Shown here piece by piece: positions 23,178 to 30,367 of a stretch of 35,405 bases of DNA. The stretch spans positions 1-35,405 of the forward strand of contig JBAZFF010000006.1 in assembly GCA_041653495.1 (NCBI GenBank). Reading direction: 5' to 3'. Under the pieces are notes generated by a model. That model was not told where the DNA came from and did no database searches. It saw only the letters and a program-made list of their open reading frames with translations. This DNA comes from JBAZFF01 sp041653495. GTDB taxonomy: Bacteria; Patescibacteriota; Minisyncoccia; Minisyncoccales; RBG-13-42-11. A program made the position numbers and the translations under genes. Numbering within the stretch: position 1 is the first letter of the stretch; every line of letters starts with the position of its first letter.

Positions 23178-23251
23178 GGGCACTTGGCGCAGTTGGTTAG
23201 CGCGTCGCGCTTACATCGCGAAGGTCGTGGGTCCGAATCCCTCAGTGCCCA
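23178..23251 (+). tRNA. tRNA-Val(UAC)
   Basis: Acceptor GGGCACT/AGTGCCC, anticodon stem TCGCG/CGCGA, loop CTTACAT (anticodon TAC), T-loop TCCGAAT with C55. A73 is followed by CTT. Confidence 0.95.
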
Positions 23252-23279
23252 CTTTTATTTTGCGCATTTCTGATTTTGA

Positions 23280-23308
23280 TTGATTCTTAAGATATTTTTT
23301 GCTAAAAT
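23280..23308 (+). promoter_or_regulatory. Promoter of tRNA-Phe and tRNA-Gly
   Basis: TTGATT, 17-nt spacer, TAAAAT. The predicted start is near 23315, two bases before tRNA-Phe. Confidence 0.7.
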
Positions 23309-23316
23309 ATTTCCAT

Positions 23317-23388
23317 GCCGTGGTAGCTCAGTGGTAGAGCACTTCTCTGAAAAAGAAGGGGTCGTGAGTTCAATTCTCACCCGCGGCA
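23317..23388 (+). tRNA. tRNA-Phe(GAA)
   Basis: Acceptor GCCGTGG/CCGCGGC (one T-G), anticodon stem CTTCT/AGAAG, loop CTGAAAA (anticodon GAA), T-loop TTCAATT. A73 is followed by CAT. Confidence 0.95.
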
Positions 23389-23396
23389 CATTGATT

Positions 23397-23470
23397 GCGG
23401 GCGTAGCACAGTGGTAGTGCATCTGGTTGCCAATCAGACTACGTGGGTTCGATCCCCATCGCCCGCTCCA
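23397..23470 (+). tRNA. tRNA-Gly(GCC), CCA encoded
   Basis: Acceptor GCGGGCG/CGCCCGC, anticodon loop TTGCCAA (anticodon GCC), T-loop TTCGATC. T73 is followed by an encoded CCA. Confidence 0.94.
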
Positions 23471-23490
23471 AAATAAGCCTTTCTAGCAAG

Positions 23491-23513
23491 ACCAGCCCAA
23501 ACCGGCTGTTTTT
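23491..23513 (+). terminator. Intrinsic terminator after tRNA-Gly
   Basis: CAGCC pairs with GGCTG around CAAACC, followed by TTTTT. Confidence 0.8.
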
Positions 23514-23522
23514 CATTCCCCC

Positions 23523-23551
23523 TTGACTTATTAGATCTTATATGCTACTAT
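23523..23551 (+). promoter_or_regulatory. Promoter of the 3D-domain gene
   Basis: TTGACT, 17-nt spacer, TACTAT. The predicted start near 23558 is right at the foot of a hairpin. Confidence 0.65.
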
Positions 23552-23559
23552 AGCTTCAT

Positions 23560-23578
23560 CCCCAGTGATGGGGTTTTT
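23560..23578 (+). promoter_or_regulatory. 5'-end hairpin with GTGA tetraloop and T-run
   Basis: CCCCA-GTGA-TGGGG followed by TTTTT, only a few nt before the ATG at 23582. A GNRA tetraloop makes it unusually stable. It could be an mRNA 5' cap-like stabiliser or an early attenuator. Confidence 0.5.
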
Positions 23579-23581
23579 ATT

Positions 23582-24094
23582 ATGAAACAAAGCAATAAAT
23601 CAGGAAAAACCAAGTTTTCAGTCGTGTTTTTAGGCATTCTGTTCGTATTGGTGTCTGTCTTAGAGTTCCATACCGGCAGCATTAAAGCTGACCAGGAGTC
23701 GGAAGAAACTGACATATTCAACGGAGATGTCATAATAATGCTGGGAAATGACTCAATATTGCCTATCTCCAGCCCTTCCTGGCCGGAACCCAAGGTGTCT
23801 AGAACCATAAATGTGCTCATGACCGCCTATTCCAGCACGGTTTGGCAGACGGACAACACTCCTTTCGTCACAGCCTCAAATACCTATGTCAGAGATGGCA
23901 TCGTGGCTAATAACTACCTTCCTTTCGGAACAAAGGTCCGGTTCCCAGAATTGTACGGAGACAAGGTATTCGTAGTAGAAGATAGGATGAACGCAAAGAA
24001 AGGAAACTACCACGTGGATATCTGGTTCCCTTCTTATACAGAAGCTAAGGTATTCGGAGTCAAGAACACTTACATGGAAGTCTTGGAAGGATAA
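23582..24094 (+). CDS. 3D-domain cell-wall-associated protein
   Basis: 170 aa. A signal or membrane anchor (about residues 13-30) leads to a 3D (Asp-Asp-Asp) domain in the C-terminal half: INVLMTAYSS, LPFGTKVRFP, VFVVEDRMN and YHVDIWFP carry the conserved acidic residues. This domain is related to MltA-type lytic transglycosylases and is found in Gram-positive resuscitation and stationary-phase proteins, so a peptidoglycan-acting enzyme outside the membrane is likely. It has its own promoter and terminator. Confidence 0.85.
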   Translation: MKQSNKSGKTKFSVVFLGILFVLVSVLEFHTGSIKADQESEETDIFNGDVIIMLGNDSILPISSPSWPEPKVSRTINVLMTAYSSTVWQTDNTPFVTASNTYVRDGIVANNYLPFGTKVRFPELYGDKVFVVEDRMNAKKGNYHVDIWFPSYTEAKVFGVKNTYMEVLEG

Positions 24095-24095
24095 C

Positions 24096-24125
24096 AAAAA
24101 AACAGCCCTTGAGGCTGCTTTTTTG
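24096..24125. terminator. Bidirectional intrinsic terminator
   Basis: An A-run, CAGCC-CTTGA-GGCTG, then a T-run. It serves the 3D gene (+) and can serve the convergent endonuclease gene (-). Confidence 0.8.
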
Positions 24126-24141
24126 TTTGTGCCACCGATGC

Positions 24142-24867
24142 CTAAGTTGCGTATTTATAATCTAAACCAACCTTGGAAGGATAATTAATCTTCATATAAT
24201 GTCTTCTCTTCACGAGATTCCATTTCTTAAAGATTTTGTACTTTCGCTCTAAACATAAACAAGAACTATTCTTATATATTAATTTCTCTAGCTTGCGACA
24301 ATCGTCAACATAAAAGCAAATATTATATTGGGTCATTCTGTCTTTCGGTTTAAACTTATGAACTGACTTCTGGGGGATATCCAAATATGCGCAAAGTTGT
24401 TGATTAAATCCTTCTATAAACGAAGAGCTGGAGCTGACAAATTCAGCTTTTATTTGCCAAACACCGTTTACCTTATAAATATAAACTGTCCCATCTCCGT
24501 CAAAAAATCCCCGGACAAAATCAGGAAAATACTTATTCGGTATTTCTAATCTACCCAAATTATGGGTTTTCCTAGGCAAAATCCCCAATTTCATCAGATC
24601 CTTACAGACCTTTATGTTGGTTATTTGTATCTGATAGTAAACTTTTCCTTGAGAATTATTTTTTTCTGAAATTGGGTAATCTGATTTGAGTGCTTTTCGT
24701 ATTCTGAATAAATGTTCTCTGTCTTTTGAAGTTATATTAAAAATATAACTATCCATTCTGCCCCTTCTTTTTACGACACAACCGTCGGCAACAACGAAAC
24801 CGAAAACATAACTCATATCATTGTTCCAATTATCAAAAAACTTTTCGTTTATATGTCTTTTTAACAT
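24142..24867 (-). CDS. LAGLIDADG homing endonuclease, intact
   Basis: 241 aa. Two LAGLIDADG motifs are visible: YVFGFVVADGC (acidic residue Asp28) and DFVRGFFDGDGT (Asp125), so a single chain should form the two-fold catalytic core that cuts a long asymmetric DNA site. An in-frame ATG at 24900 would lie inside tRNA-Leu(UAA), so the start at 24867 (MLKRHINEKF), 6 nt past the tRNA 3' end, is chosen. There is no intron or intein around it: the tRNA is intact and uninterrupted. It shares the LPRKTHNLG to FDGDG block with the broken copy at 22446-23147. Confidence 0.88.
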   Translation of the reverse strand: MLKRHINEKFFDNWNNDMSYVFGFVVADGCVVKRRGRMDSYIFNITSKDREHLFRIRKALKSDYPISEKNNSQGKVYYQIQITNIKVCKDLMKLGILPRKTHNLGRLEIPNKYFPDFVRGFFDGDGTVYIYKVNGVWQIKAEFVSSSSSFIEGFNQQLCAYLDIPQKSVHKFKPKDRMTQYNICFYVDDCRKLEKLIYKNSSCLCLERKYKIFKKWNLVKRRHYMKINYPSKVGLDYKYAT

Positions 24868-24873
24868 CAGAAG

Positions 24874-24957
24874 TGCCCGGGGTGGGACTCGAACCCACAC
24901 GAGAAAAATCTCAGCAGATTTTAAGTCTGCACTGGCTACCGGTTACAGCACCCGGGC
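24874..24957 (-). tRNA. tRNA-Leu(UAA)
   Basis: Acceptor GCCCGGG/CCCGGGC, anticodon stem GCAGA/TCTGC, loop CTTAAAA (anticodon TAA), class II variable arm, T-loop TTCGAGT. A73 is followed by CTT. No group I intron is present in the anticodon loop. Confidence 0.96.
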
Positions 24958-24966
24958 ATTATTCTT

Positions 24967-24975
24967 ATTATACCA
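24967..24975 (-). promoter_or_regulatory. Extended -10 promoter of tRNA-Leu(UAA)
   Basis: TGGTATAAT on the minus strand, 9 nt before the tRNA. The same 9-mer occurs before tRNA-Cys and htrA. Confidence 0.6.
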
Positions 24976-24979
24976 CCTG

Positions 24980-25051
24980 AGGCCAGGGTGGGAATTGCAC
25001 CCACGTATAAAGGTTTTGCAGACCTTTGCCTTACTGCTTGGCTACCTGGCC
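24980..25051 (-). tRNA. tRNA-Cys(GCA)
   Basis: Acceptor GGCCAGG/CCTGGCC, anticodon stem AAGGT/ACCTT, loop CTGCAAA (anticodon GCA), U73 as usual for Cys. The T-loop is TGCAATT, with G at position 55 instead of U. It is followed by CAG. Confidence 0.94.
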
Positions 25052-25063
25052 ATGTGCCAATAT

Positions 25064-25090
25064 ATTATACCAGAATTCAGCTTGTTTCAA
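25064..25090 (-). promoter_or_regulatory. Promoter of tRNA-Cys
   Basis: TTGAAA, 15-nt spacer, TATAAT with TGG in front (extended -10). Confidence 0.6.
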
Positions 25091-25092
25091 GG

Positions 25093-25434
25093 TTATCTCC
25101 TTTTCGGTTTCAGCTTCTCGAGTATCTCTTCCACCTTCCCGGCTCTCTCTGTTTCCTTCTCCTTTAAGAAGATTATTTTGGGCATGGGACGCATCTTGAT
25201 CCTCTCATTCAAGAGCTGCTGGATGTAATATATTCTTTTGTTTAGATTCTTAAACACCTCTGTTTCCCTGCTGTTTGGCATTACGCTTATATAAACCCTG
25301 CTTTCTATCAAGTTAGCCGTGGTGTCCACCCTGGTCAAGGTGACTAAGACATCCGCAAACTCTATCTCCCGAAAGATTATTTTAGAAAGCTCTTCCTGGA
25401 TAAGCTTATTAACTTGTGGCACTCTGTCTGACAT
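25093..25434 (-). CDS. rbfA: Ribosome-binding factor A
   Basis: 113 aa, the normal RbfA size. The KH-like fold is recognised from the RVPQVNKLIQEELSKII start, the strand ADVLVTLTRVDTT, the RVYISVM segment and the late RIKMRPMPKIIF. RbfA helps mature the 5' end of 16S rRNA in the small subunit. Its ATG shares one base with the infB stop (TAATG), so it is translationally coupled. infB-rbfA is a classical pair. Confidence 0.92.
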   Translation of the reverse strand: MSDRVPQVNKLIQEELSKIIFREIEFADVLVTLTRVDTTANLIESRVYISVMPNSRETEVFKNLNKRIYYIQQLLNERIKMRPMPKIIFLKEKETERAGKVEEILEKLKPKRR

Positions 25435-26906
25435 TAAAGAATCTTTCTTTTTTCTTCCTTGTAGAAGGATAGTACGTCTCCCTCCTCTATTTTAACATTT
25501 CCTTCAAAAAGTATTCCGCACTCCTCTCCTTTTTTGACGGAGTCCGCTTCTTTCTTGTTTCTTTGCAGGCTGATCATCCTTCCCTGCCCCGCAACTTCAT
25601 CATTATTCTTTAAGACCTCTATCTTAGTCCCTTTTCTGGCTTCTCCTTCAATAACCCTTCCCCCGATTATCTGCCTGTTCTTTTCGTCCAGGAATTTGGC
25701 CAGAATCTTAACCTTTCCAACCTGTACTCTTATGTCTTCCGGTATCACTATCTTCTCCATTAAAGATCTGACCGACTCCACTAATTCGTATATGATGTCA
25801 AAAGTAATGGCTCTCATTTCTTCTCTCTCTAAAATCTTCTGGGCGACGGAGTCTGTCTTTACCTTGAACCCCACGATGGCTGTTTTCCCTCCCATTGCCA
25901 TTTTGACGTCGCTTTCGTTTACATTCCCGACCTCTGCCTTTAAAAACCTTATTATGACTTTATCCTGGGGCAAAGTTTTCAGGATTTCCACAATAGCCTC
26001 AAGGGAGCCCTCTACGTCCGCCTTTAATATTAAGTTTAAATACTTCTGGCCTTCTTCTAATTCTTTATATTCTTCTTTCTTCTGCTCGGGGAGCTTTATA
26101 TATTCTTGAGCTTCAGCCACATCTTTGAACACCTTGAAGGTATCTCCCACTTTGGGAACTTCGTTAAAACCGAAAACGATGACGGGGGTGGAAGCTAAAG
26201 CCTCTTTTATCTGTTTCTTTTGGAAGTCCTCCAAACTTTTTATCCTTGTGAAAGTCGTGGAGGTTCCTATTACGTCTCCAGATTTTAATACGCCGTTTAA
26301 GACCAATAAGGTTGCCGTAGCCCCCCTGGCATTATCCAGAGAAGATTCAACAACCACTCCCTCGGCAGGTTTTTCTTCCGCCTCCAGGTTTTCCATTTCA
26401 GCTACCAGCAATATCATTTCCAATAATTCGGGAATGCCCTTTTTCGTTTTTGCTGAAATCTCGACGGAAGGAATCGTCCCTCCGAGAGATTCCACTACCA
26501 TGTCTTGCTTCATCAATTCCCCTTTAACCCTCTCAGGATTGGCATCCGGCTTGTCTATTTTGTTTAAAGCGACTATTACCGGCATCTTCAGTTCTTTGAT
26601 AAGGGAAATCACTTCCTTGGTCTGTTCCTTCACTCCTTCTGAAGCGTCTATCACCAATATCGCAATATCCGCCACTTTCGCCCCTCTTGAGCGCATTTGG
26701 GAGAATGCTTCGTGGCCTGGAGTGTCTATAAAGGTTATTTTCTTTCCCTGCTCTTCAATCTGGTAAGCCCCGATATGCTGGGTTATTCCACCGGATTCCT
26801 TTGCGGTAATCCTAAAATCCCTAATCGCTTCCAGAATAGAGCTCTTGCCATGGTCTATATGGCCCATTACTACCACTATTGGCGGTCTTTTCTTACTGTT
26901 CTCCAT
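25434..26906 (-). CDS. infB: Translation initiation factor IF-2, minimal form
   Basis: 490 aa, versus about 700-900 in most bacteria: the N-terminal IF2N regions are absent and the protein starts almost at the G domain. P-loop GHIDHGKS (about 15-22), DTPGHEAF and NKID are intact, followed by domain II, the linker and the fMet-tRNA-binding C-terminal domain (GRVIEGEARKGTKIEVL). IF-2 brings initiator tRNA to the 30S. The ATG at 26906 is preferred to one at 26966 because the extra residues are not family-like and would overlap the upstream gene deeply; this start overlaps the upstream stop by 14 nt, which allows coupled translation. Confidence 0.95.
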   Translation of the reverse strand: MENSKKRPPIVVVMGHIDHGKSSILEAIRDFRITAKESGGITQHIGAYQIEEQGKKITFIDTPGHEAFSQMRSRGAKVADIAILVIDASEGVKEQTKEVISLIKELKMPVIVALNKIDKPDANPERVKGELMKQDMVVESLGGTIPSVEISAKTKKGIPELLEMILLVAEMENLEAEEKPAEGVVVESSLDNARGATATLLVLNGVLKSGDVIGTSTTFTRIKSLEDFQKKQIKEALASTPVIVFGFNEVPKVGDTFKVFKDVAEAQEYIKLPEQKKEEYKELEEGQKYLNLILKADVEGSLEAIVEILKTLPQDKVIIRFLKAEVGNVNESDVKMAMGGKTAIVGFKVKTDSVAQKILEREEMRAITFDIIYELVESVRSLMEKIVIPEDIRVQVGKVKILAKFLDEKNRQIIGGRVIEGEARKGTKIEVLKNNDEVAGQGRMISLQRNKKEADSVKKGEECGILFEGNVKIEEGDVLSFYKEEKRKIL

Positions 26907-27264
26907 TTTTTGCTTTCTCAATTGTCTTCTTTTCTTCTTCGGACAAAGTATATTCCGAAGTCCCATTCTTTATTGTTTTTCCGTAAATCCTGTTTCCGTC
27001 CCTGCCGTAAAGGCTTGTTATGGCGACCCCGCAGTCATTCTTATCCAATAAAACAAACGTAAAACTCTGGTCTCCTCCGGCATCTTTAAAAGGATTGTAT
27101 CTGCTCAATGCTGCTTTCTGAATGCAAAATATCTGCTGTTGCTTTAGGGAGCTCAATTCTTCAGTCACTTCCTTTAATTTTGAATCAAGAGATTTAAGCT
27201 CCTTTAAAACCTCCTTCATGTCCTTAGGTTCCTCTTTCTTTGCTGATTTTTGAAATTTGAACAT
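26893..27264 (-). CDS. DUF4446 family protein
   Basis: 123 aa. The first part is a Lys/Glu-rich coiled coil (about 10-45); the C-terminal domain has YNPFKDAGGDQSFTFVLLD and the ITSLYGRDGNRIYGK block characteristic of DUF4446. The family is widespread in Gram-positive bacteria and CPR, and its function is unknown. Placement directly upstream of and overlapping infB suggests a link to translation or to growth state, but this is inference. Confidence 0.85.
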   Translation of the reverse strand: MFKFQKSAKKEEPKDMKEVLKELKSLDSKLKEVTEELSSLKQQQIFCIQKAALSRYNPFKDAGGDQSFTFVLLDKNDCGVAITSLYGRDGNRIYGKTIKNGTSEYTLSEEEKKTIEKAKNGEQ

Positions 27265-27314
27265 AAAATATTATTTAGATAAGAATTACTCCGAAAGTCA
27301 TACGTTATAGAGGA

Positions 27315-27343
27315 ATTATCGCACTTTTTAGCTGATTTTGCCA
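27315..27343 (-). promoter_or_regulatory. Promoter of the DUF4446-infB-rbfA operon
   Basis: TGGCAA, 17-nt spacer, GATAAT on the minus strand, giving a leader of about 45 nt. The 27265-27458 spacer also holds an open plus-strand frame without a start codon (see finding). Confidence 0.45.
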
Positions 27344-27458
27344 GAGCTAAAATAAAACACGCAGATTATACATATTCTCCGTGGCTTGGTTTGAGTGATT
27401 GTTTTCTAAAGATTCCTGAAAAGAAACAGAGTCATCAACTGATTATAATTAACGTCCT

Positions 27459-28046
27459 TTACTCTTTATCGGTAAATACAACGAGACGCTTGTGATAAGT
27501 TTTCAAAACATCGTCCCAAACCCCTTCACAGGTAACAAGATTAAGGTGAGCTTTCCCGTCGTTTAAGGTAAAGACATCTGAAGCGTCAGCGTCCGGATCG
27601 AAAATTCGAGATTCACGCACTATAAAAGAAATATTCTCGCCCCTATCGGTTTCAACATATATAATGTCACCCTCTCTTAATTTGTTCAGATTGTCGAATA
27701 CCGACCCCTCTCCACTTTTCCAGAGACCGTAATGTCCGGCAATAACAGCGCTGCCATTCTCCCCAGGCCGTGGCCCGAGTTCAAACCACGCTACGTTATA
27801 AGGGCCGTCCGGAGCGCCCATTTCTCCCTCAGATGTGAGGCCCACATATTCAAAGGAAGCATCTACATTAATCCCCGGAATTTTTAGACGCACTGGCAGG
27901 CCTACCGCCGGATCAGAATTAAATTCTTCCGGGCCAGGACTAATCTCAATTGGACTATTGGGAACAAAACAAAAGAGAAACGCCAGAAAGACTGTGCATC
28001 CTATAAAAACAGTTATTAAAAGTTTCCTTTTAAATAGAATTCCCAT
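27459..28046 (-). CDS. Class F-like sortase
   Basis: 195 aa. An N-terminal membrane helix (9-28) and a sortase beta-barrel with the catalytic triad His105 (VIAGHYG), Cys173 (LVTCEG) and Arg187 (YHKRLVVF). It cuts LPxTG-type signals and attaches the protein to the cell wall. The next gene upstream encodes an LPSTG protein, its obvious substrate. It is separated from that gene by a 13-bp perfect hairpin just before its ATG (GGGG as possible ribosome site), which may lower sortase output relative to substrate. Confidence 0.88.
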   Translation of the reverse strand: MGILFKRKLLITVFIGCTVFLAFLFCFVPNSPIEISPGPEEFNSDPAVGLPVRLKIPGINVDASFEYVGLTSEGEMGAPDGPYNVAWFELGPRPGENGSAVIAGHYGLWKSGEGSVFDNLNKLREGDIIYVETDRGENISFIVRESRIFDPDADASDVFTLNDGKAHLNLVTCEGVWDDVLKTYHKRLVVFTDKE

Positions 28047-28052
28047 AACCCC

Positions 28053-28082
28053 AAGAGCCAGACAAATTCTTGTCTGGCTCTT
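28053..28082 (-). promoter_or_regulatory. 13-bp perfect hairpin between the LPxTG gene and the sortase gene
   Basis: AAGAGCCAGACAA pairs exactly with TTGTCTGGCTCTT around four bases. No T-run follows on the minus strand (GGGGTT comes next), so it is not a standard intrinsic terminator for the upstream gene. It ends 6 nt before the sortase ATG. Confidence 0.6.
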
Positions 28083-28096
28083 ATTAAGTATTCACA

Positions 28097-29896
28097 CTAA
28101 ACTGTTCTTTTCTTGCGGACGAAATAGAACAAAATTGAGAAGATAAAGATACCAGCTAAGACCGAGAGAATGATGCTCCAAGGGATATTTCCCCCATCAA
28201 AGATGCTTCCCGTGCTGGGCAATTTCGGGGATGCCACAACTGTAGCAAGCGCAAAGTCTGTCGCTATCAATCCGTTGGCTTCACCAGTAGCTATGGCCGT
28301 ATTCGTAGTAGTTTTGGTGATATTAGTACTACAAGTGTATGTCCATGTCTCAGAAGGATCAAGCTTCAAATCGTTATTTGTGTCTCCGGAAATGTATCTC
28401 ACAACGCTGCACTTGTCATCCGTCACGCTAATATTGTTTAAAGCAACCGTGCCCGGATTGGTTACTTTCTTAGTGTACGTAACCATCCCCGATCCCGAAG
28501 GCAAACTTAACGGACTCGGCACTTTTGTAATGTGGATCAAGGGGGACACTATGGGCAATCCGACGACAACCTTAGCGTTCGCGATATCAACTGCGCTTAT
28601 GCCATTTGCGTATCCTGTTGCAACAACTGTATTTGTGGTGGTCTCTGAAAGCGTTTTAGTGCAACGATATACCCATTTTTCACTTACATCAAGCTTTGAA
28701 TCGCTGTTGATGTCGCCAGAAACGAATGCTATTGGGCTGCATGTGTCTCCGAGCAATGTCACTCCAGTCATAGGAACCGTTCCGATATTGCTGACCGTAT
28801 AAGTATATACCACTTGACCTGGACCCGCCGGCAGAGACAAAGGATTCGGCACTTTTACTACATCGATAAGAGGCGCTACGGGAACGACTGGAGGCACTCC
28901 TATATCATCGTTAACCACGACGCAAACGTCGTTATGAGTGTCATACCATCCATGATCAATCTTTCCCGTGCTGTCACAATTCCCCGTGAAAGTCGTTGTA
29001 TACCCCGGCAAGCTGGTCTCGGTAACCGTATAGATGCCCGGAGCAAACCTTGCGCTCTCACCGCTATCCACAGGACTTCCGTTTATAAAGAGAGGGAAAT
29101 CAGTGAATTTAGCTGTCCCGCTGGCGTCATTTATAACTTGCTTAAAGACAGTAATGGTATTGTAATTATTCTCTGATGTTGAGTCCGGCACAACCGCACA
29201 TGTTGCTTTAGAAACGGTGTTTGTGTCTAGCGTAACCGCTCCGTTCCTTGCCAATATTCTACCTTCAACGTCGGCACCTGTAGTAAGAGTAATCGACTCT
29301 AAGGCCAGAATGTTTCCCTTAAAAGTAGAGTCTGTCCCGAGAGTAGCAGAGCTGCCGACTTGCCAAAAGACGTTACAAGCCTGAGCGCCATTCGTAAGGA
29401 CTATCAAACTGTCATTTGCCGTAATAAGAGTAGAGGCTGTCTTAAATATAAAGACTGCGTTAGCATTTCCTGCTGCGTTGAGCGTCAAAGTTCCTGTTAT
29501 TTCGAATGTTCCATCTGCAGAATTATAGATACCGGCAGTTTTAGTCGTTCCACCGAGCTCTGAGGCTACCTCGGAAACAGGTAATTGACCCGCAGCGTTA
29601 TTATAAGCTGTTACTAAATCCGTTTTAGCTTGGATTGCCACTGCTGAAGTTGATGCATACTGCGTTCCGTTGATAATTCCCGGAGGGAATCCTGTGATTG
29701 AGCTGCCGGGACTCAACCCGACATCTCCGGTGATTATACTTGCGCCGGTGTTCGTAATCGTGGAACCTGCCAAAATAGCAAAATTATTGGCCGTACCAAG
29801 ACTAACTGTTGTAGCACCTTTAATCAGCCAAGCTAATCCGAAGATAAGTACGATGGCTAATATAATCAGTACTACGGTTTTGTTAAATTTTCCCAT
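28097..29896 (-). CDS. LPxTG-anchored surface protein with ice-binding-like (DUF3494) domain
   Basis: 599 aa. Signal peptide (1-27); DUF3494 ice-binding-like beta-solenoid about 30-235 (LGTANNFAILAGSTITNTG, ITGDVGLSPGS, NAVFIFKTASTL, FWQVGSSATLG); a SpaA/prealbumin-like domain about 248-330; two DUF11 repeats about 340-450 and 455-550; then LPSTG at 559-563, a membrane helix and the tail RKKRTV. This is a complete sortase substrate and is encoded next to a class F-like sortase. DUF3494 proteins bind ice in cold-living microbes, but similar domains also act in adhesion. In a small, probably host-attached cell, adhesion is at least as likely. Confidence 0.88.
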   Translation of the reverse strand: MGKFNKTVVLIILAIVLIFGLAWLIKGATTVSLGTANNFAILAGSTITNTGASIITGDVGLSPGSSITGFPPGIINGTQYASTSAVAIQAKTDLVTAYNNAAGQLPVSEVASELGGTTKTAGIYNSADGTFEITGTLTLNAAGNANAVFIFKTASTLITANDSLIVLTNGAQACNVFWQVGSSATLGTDSTFKGNILALESITLTTGADVEGRILARNGAVTLDTNTVSKATCAVVPDSTSENNYNTITVFKQVINDASGTAKFTDFPLFINGSPVDSGESARFAPGIYTVTETSLPGYTTTFTGNCDSTGKIDHGWYDTHNDVCVVVNDDIGVPPVVPVAPLIDVVKVPNPLSLPAGPGQVVYTYTVSNIGTVPMTGVTLLGDTCSPIAFVSGDINSDSKLDVSEKWVYRCTKTLSETTTNTVVATGYANGISAVDIANAKVVVGLPIVSPLIHITKVPSPLSLPSGSGMVTYTKKVTNPGTVALNNISVTDDKCSVVRYISGDTNNDLKLDPSETWTYTCSTNITKTTTNTAIATGEANGLIATDFALATVVASPKLPSTGSIFDGGNIPWSIILSVLAGIFIFSILFYFVRKKRTV

Positions 29897-29973
29897 GATT
29901 ATTTCTTTAATTAGTTCTTTACCGTTAAGACCTTTTTATAATTTATCCTCTAAATATTTTAAAACGCCTTATA

Positions 29974-30171
29974 TTAATCTATTAGATCGTCTGATTTAAT
30001 ATTAAGCGCTTTCGCAATTTTTTTAATAGTATTGAGTGTTGGATTCTGGTTCTTGCCAGCTTCAATTTTAATAATTGTATTATTGGCGACGTCGGCCAGC
30101 CTCGCCAACTTTTCTTGAGATAATCCTTTACTCTCTCTTAGTCTTCTTAATCTCTGAGTTATATTTGACAT
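29974..30171 (-). CDS. XRE-family helix-turn-helix regulator
   Basis: 65 aa, essentially only a Cro/CI-type HTH domain (LRRLRESKGLSQEKLARLAD, then ANNTIIKIEAGKN). It binds DNA as a dimer. A perfect TGATAT-N4-ATATCA dyad sits 2 bp upstream of its ATG and downstream of a TATAAT box, ideal for self-repression. It lies between the LPxTG gene and the AAA/HNH pair in the same orientation and might control either. Confidence 0.88.
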   Translation of the reverse strand: MSNITQRLRRLRESKGLSQEKLARLADVANNTIIKIEAGKNQNPTLNTIKKIAKALNIKSDDLID

Positions 30172-30173
30172 GC

Positions 30174-30189
30174 TGATATTAAGATATCA
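30174..30189. promoter_or_regulatory. Putative operator of the XRE gene
   Basis: TGATAT-TAAG-ATATCA, a perfect dyad between the -10 box (30209-30214) and the ATG at 30171. Confidence 0.5.
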
Positions 30190-30208
30190 TTAAAACATTA
30201 TTAATATT

Positions 30209-30214
30209 ATTATA
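30209..30214 (-). promoter_or_regulatory. -10 box of the XRE regulator
   Basis: TATAAT on the minus strand, 37 nt before the ATG. The -35 is unclear. Confidence 0.4.
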
Positions 30215-30351
30215 CTACTACTTTAATCATACACCTAAATTAAGGGGCTGTATATAGACAAGGGGGTATCACCCCCCTATTTTAAAGAACCTGCAAGAGT
30301 TTTTTCTTCCACGGTTTCGTGAATAGTTCAACTTGGCGGGCACGATGTCCG

Positions 30352-30367
30352 CAAGTTAGAACCGAAG
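30352..30367 (+). repeat. 16-bp inverted repeat flanking the AAA/HNH module, left copy
   Basis: CAAGTTAGAACCGAAG; its exact reverse complement is at 32753-32768. Confidence 0.6.

Noticed and set aside
24868..24900. A longer start for the intact LAGLIDADG gene at 24900
   Set aside because: The extra residues (MWVRVPPRAL) are the translated T-arm and acceptor of tRNA-Leu(UAA).
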